From contig CM119263.1 in NCBI GenBank assembly GCA_051294375.1, positions 5,082,740-5,146,739 on the forward strand: a stretch of 64,000 nt of DNA, given 5' to 3'. Position 1 is the stretch's first letter. Every line of letters starts with the position of its first letter. The notes beneath the pieces are model-generated. The model searched no databases. It was not told the DNA's origin and saw nothing but the letters and a program-made list of their open reading frames with translations. This DNA is from Paraspadella gotoi (lineage: Eukaryota > Chaetognatha). Positions 60,081-64,000 of this stretch are shown one piece after another. Made by a program: the position numbers and the translations under genes.

Positions 60081-61622
60081 GAGGGAAGACCGCTATAAGA
60101 AAAAGAAGCCAGGACTTATTTTCTTGATAATTTCTTATATCGATAGATGTGGAAGTTGATACGGCGAAAATAGTTGTAAATCTCAAGTTGTCGCTTAATC
60201 GGACCTCAGCATTGTGGAGAAAACTGTGCTTCAGGAAACCCATGCAAAACTTGCCACCCCCTTTTTTTCAACATCTCTCAGCCTTTTAAGATTTTCCGTG
60301 CGCCGATTACCTGAACTTGACTCTTACAACTTATAATTCCCGCAGATTAATTTTTTTTCTTTAAAGCGAAGCCGAAGGAATCCATTAACTTTACTGTTAT
60401 TTTATGATTTCTTCTGCAGTAAAAAAATATAATGAATAAGCACTTACATTGGGATATCTATGAAAGTGAAAATGTCTTGTGAAGCCGGTTGAGAGTTAAA
60501 TAATATAAAAGATTCGCCCTATTTTATTATTGAAAAAAATGACATAAAAGGTGCAAGTAGTTGAAGCGTCTTCCAGCTCCATCTTCAGATAAACAACCCT
60601 GTTCTACCCTAACATAAAATAATGTTTAACTTTTTGGCTGGTGGCAAAAAGAAAGAATAAATAGTTAGGCTGTGATGGGGTGAATATATTTTGTAGAATT
60701 ATTGCTAGCATGCTTGTACATATCAAGTGAAGCAAAATACGTTTATAGTGAAAAAAAAATTATATTTTCTTTATCCAAAAAACTTTAAAGTTTTACTATC
60801 AGTACAATTTAGCCTTTTTTCTTTGCAGAATCACTAAAAAGAATTAATTTTCATTTATTTTTAATGGGGGTTTTCGATTCAGTTTTAAAATTCATTAGTA
60901 AATTTTGACTTAAGTTTGACACTCACCCACTGTAAAGAGGTTTTCAAAGCAAAAATAAATTCTAATAATTGTAAATCTTGATGGCCTAATGATTCATCGG
61001 CTTATTTTGGCTAGCTAATTGCCATCCCTGTATCTTTGTTCCTTCAAGAGATATCAGGAAAAAATCAGTTTTTTCTCTCAACCTTCGCCTTTTAATTTCT
61101 TATTAAATAAAAATTCATGTTGTCAAACCAGACCAAATGGACCTTTTAGCAATGTTTGGTTTACTATGAAAGAGTTTGGTCAATAATGAAAAAGAAAAAA
61201 TTTGGGCAAAGCTCTTGAGACAAAGAGGCTTTTTAAATGCTCAAATTCGAAGGAATATTTATACCATGTTAACATACCCATAGCCGACCGTTTACAATTT
61301 TTTGAAAAAGCAAAATTTCCAGTTTCATTTCTATAGTAAAAACAAGGTTTTGAAAAATTCTCCGGAGATGACTAGTGCATTCCCGCTGGCTTGGTTTGAT
61401 AAATTAAGAGATCACTTTATCAAATGCCATACAGACGAATTTGGCTAGCTCTTAAGATATAAACGCTATCGGAATGCCAGTGTGTTTTTAGCAACTGTTT
61501 TTTTACGCCCGATTTCTGGCAATCTCGTTTGCAATTTTGGTAGTCAGATGTTATAACCAGGAAATCTCTATTAGAAAAATGTTGAATCTTTTTTTAAGCG
61601 AGATTCTGCGTCTAGGTAGAGT
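60081..61622. mobile_element. Possible 1.54 kb insertion bounded by 8 bp direct repeats
   Basis: GGTAGAGT occurs at 60073-60080 and 61615-61622, while copy 1 has it once (50337-50344), so this stretch is present only in copy 2. An 8 bp direct repeat fits a target duplication. However, the ends (GAGGGAAGACC and TTCTGCGTCTA) show no inverted repeat and no coding region is evident, so a deletion in copy 1 between short repeats is equally possible. TTGGCTAGCT occurs twice inside (about 61008 and 61441). Confidence 0.4.
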
Positions 61623-62429
61623 AAGAGAGAGAGTAAGGAGAGCAGAGAGAGAGAGGAGAGAGAGAGGAAGAGAGAGAGAGGAGAAGAGTGAGAGAGTGAG
61701 AGAGAAAGAGAGGATTTGATTTGATTTATTCTACTCATAATGTCAATCAAACATTACATTTACAATGCACAGGTCGTAAGAGAGGCCGACATGCAATTTA
61801 CTGTAGAGAGAGAGAAAGAGTGAGAGAGCAGAGAGAGAGAGAGAGGAAGGGAGAGGGAGAGAGAGAGAGAGGGAGATTAGAGCGAGGATGAGAGAGAAGC
61901 ATTGATCACTTCTTTTCATTTCTTGTTAATATCATTAAAAAAGCTTTTCTCTTTTCTCATTACAAGAAAGCGCCCTGGATTTTCAGTCTGTGGCACTCTC
62001 TCTCTCTCTCTTTCTTTCACTCTGTCTCTGTGTCTGTGTGTTTCTAATCCGTTATTTCCCTTTTTTCTTTCTTTCTTTCTATCTTTCTTTCATTCTATCT
62101 TTATTTCTATCTTTCTTTCTTTCTTTATATATTTCTTTCTTTCTTTCTTTTTTTCATTTCGTATTTTCTTAATTTCTGCCTTTCTCCTTTTTCGTCTCTC
62201 TCTCTGTCTCTGTCTCACTCTATATCCTTATCACTCTCTCTCTCTCTCTATTTTCTCTCTCTGTTCGTCTGCTTTTAATAAACTGCAGCGAAAATATCGT
62301 CGCGTTTCTGTCTCATTCCTAACGCCTGCGTCGTCGTCGTCGTCGTCGTCGTCGTTGTTATCCACGCTGCTGTCTTAATATGACGACGTCTATTAATATT
62401 GTTCTTGGCAGTCAGTGTTGCTGTCTTCT

Positions 62430-62460
<31 letters not shown>

Positions 62461-62546
62461 TATTCCCTCCGGCCAGTTGGACGTGGAACAATCAAAAGAC
62501 AGTCAAGAGCCCTCGTCGTCGTCGTTGTTGTCGTCGTCGTCGTCGT

Positions 62547-62765
62547 NNNNNNNNNNNNNNNNNNNNNNNNNNNNNNNNNNNNNNNNNNNNNNNNNNNNNN
62601 NNNNNNNNNNNNNNNNNNNNNNNNNNNNNNNNNNNNNNNNNNNNNNNNNNNNNNNNNNNNNNNNNNNNNNNNNNNNNNNNNNNNNNNNNNNNNNNNNNNN
62701 NNNNNNNNNNNNNNNNNNNNNNNNNNNNNNNNNNNNNNNNNNNNNNNNNNNNNNNNNNNNNNNNN
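62547..62765. other. Assembly gap, 219 N
   Basis: (GTC)n on the left, (GA)n on the right; copy 1 has about 500 nt here. Confidence 0.99.
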
Positions 62766-62770
62766 AGAGA

Positions 62771-62804
<34 letters not shown>

Positions 62805-63232
62805 CGTGGTCATGTTGGTCTATCATATTCTTTGTTGTCATCCCCCACGTATGATAACGGCGAATCCTGTGTGAAAAAATCTGAAAAACTGAAAATCTGA
62901 CATAAAAAATATTTCGATTTTACTTTTATTTTTCATATCACTGATTAAAAGTTAAAAATGAAATGAAAATAAAAATGAAAGAGACATGAAAAAACATTGT
63001 CACGAAACATTGAACGAACTGAAACGAAATAAGATGAAATTAAAAAGTATCTATGAATTTGTTAAAGACGAAGTCGACGACGACGACGAAGACGACGACG
63101 ACGACGACACCACAAAATTCATCCGCTTCTATTAATAATTCTCGCTTCGTCCTCCTTTTTCCGGAAGCGCTTCTCTCCGCCATTTCAAAGCCGATTGCAA
63201 TCCTACCCCTCGAATGCTGACAAAATATTGGC

Positions 63233-63233
63233 T

Positions 63234-63328
<95 letters not shown>
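63233..63328. repeat. (TC)n microsatellite
   Basis: About 48 perfect TC units. 63340-64000 is AT-rich and holds no gene. Confidence 0.97.
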
Positions 63329-63332
<4 letters not shown>

Positions 63333-64000
63333 CACTCAACTCTTAAAAAATCTAAACAAGTCTGAAAAACCGATGGAGAGAAAAGACGACAAAAAAATGA
63401 GATAAGAGAATAAAAGAGAAAAGTTTGAAAATAAATAAAAACTGAATGAATAGAGAGAAAAATACAAAAAAAATTAAAATATATATATAATTAAATATTA
63501 TAGATTAAATAGTCATTGTCTTTTCGTCGTGTATTCGAATTTAAGGAAAAACAGGTTTTATAGGCGAAAACAACGATTTGTTTAATGGTGATACAATCGG
63601 ACATGTTTACTATCTAGGAAAAAAGTATGTCACATTTTTAGTCGTGTATAACTACTCAAAAACTTATTTGATTTTAGAAAAATCAGAAAGTTTCAGAATC
63701 TACATTAAATTTTTTTTTAGTTGCTTCCTTCCTTTTTTTTGTAGGTCAAATCGTTTAGAAGTTACAGGCCAAAAAACATCGCTACTTCAAATAAAAATGG
63801 CAAAAAAAATTATATTTAGTTTTTAACCATTTTTTGTATTTAGTTATTATTTTAATTACAAATAGAGTTAGTTATTTTTTTTAAATTGGTATTGCTAAAA
63901 GCATTGCACCTCTTTTTAGTTTCAATAAGTGCCATTATAACTCTCAGAAAAAAGGAAAAAACGCGTAATATCAACATCAAAACTTAAAAGAATTGCGTGA

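Larger units (their letters stand above)
55512..64000. repeat. Tandem duplicated unit C, copy 2 (truncated by window end)
   Basis: Collinear with 45597-52940 and in the same orientation. It contains a 1.54 kb segment (60081-61622) that copy 1 lacks and a 219 N gap. No gene supported. Confidence 0.9.

Overview
This is eukaryotic, almost certainly metazoan (invertebrate) genomic DNA. The reasons are spliced coding sequence with GT..AG junctions, AATAAA polyadenylation signals, CCAAT and CACGTG promoter motifs, very low gene density, and mobile elements with terminal inverted repeats. I cannot name the species. The window is dominated by simple sequence: several dozen long (GA)n/(TC)n tracts, (GAC)n/(GTC)n triplets, and many 12-80 bp minisatellites. 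Long Arg-Glu, Ser-Leu, Val, Thr or Leu-Phe 'proteins' across the window are translations of these repeats, not genes.

Layout. 1-4140: three noisy copies of one composite repeat, with a likely 3'-terminal exon at 2383-2459. 4141-5600: simple repeats. 5600-10150: a segment present twice. Each copy starts with a likely terminal exon (intact at 8199-8278), and only the first copy carries a 633 bp foldback transposon (6366-6998) flanked by TA. 10.2-25.1 kb: simple repeats, a CCAAT/E-box promoter-like cluster (11.6 kb) and AT-rich gene-free DNA with a long hairpin (24.0 kb). 25.7-28.4 kb: the only confident gene, a patatin-like phospholipase domain spliced to a TPR-rich C-terminal half. 28.5-34.9 kb: simple repeats and an anomalous GC-rich, G-skewed island inside a (TC)n tract (32.63-33.35 kb). 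35.0-35.5 kb: a minus-strand first coding exon beneath an array of eight CCAAT boxes. 36.8-39.85 kb: an undescribed-looking 3 kb element with 14 bp inverted termini and an internal degenerate satellite. 40.05-40.18 kb: a probable internal exon encoding a Gly-His repeat. 42.9-43.0 kb: four CACGTG sites. 45.6-64.0 kb: two head-to-tail copies of a unit of about 9.9 kb; the second holds a 1.54 kb insertion bounded by an 8 bp direct repeat.

Assembly caution. Four gaps are exactly 25 N, and repeated blocks next to them differ mainly by single-base indels, which break reading frames in one copy and not the other. This looks like long-read gap filling or uncollapsed haplotypes, so the apparent tandem duplications may not exist in the organism.

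No pathway links the genes. The phospholipase-TPR protein is the only one with a clear biochemical role; the other exons are isolated fragments of genes extending beyond what can be recognised here.
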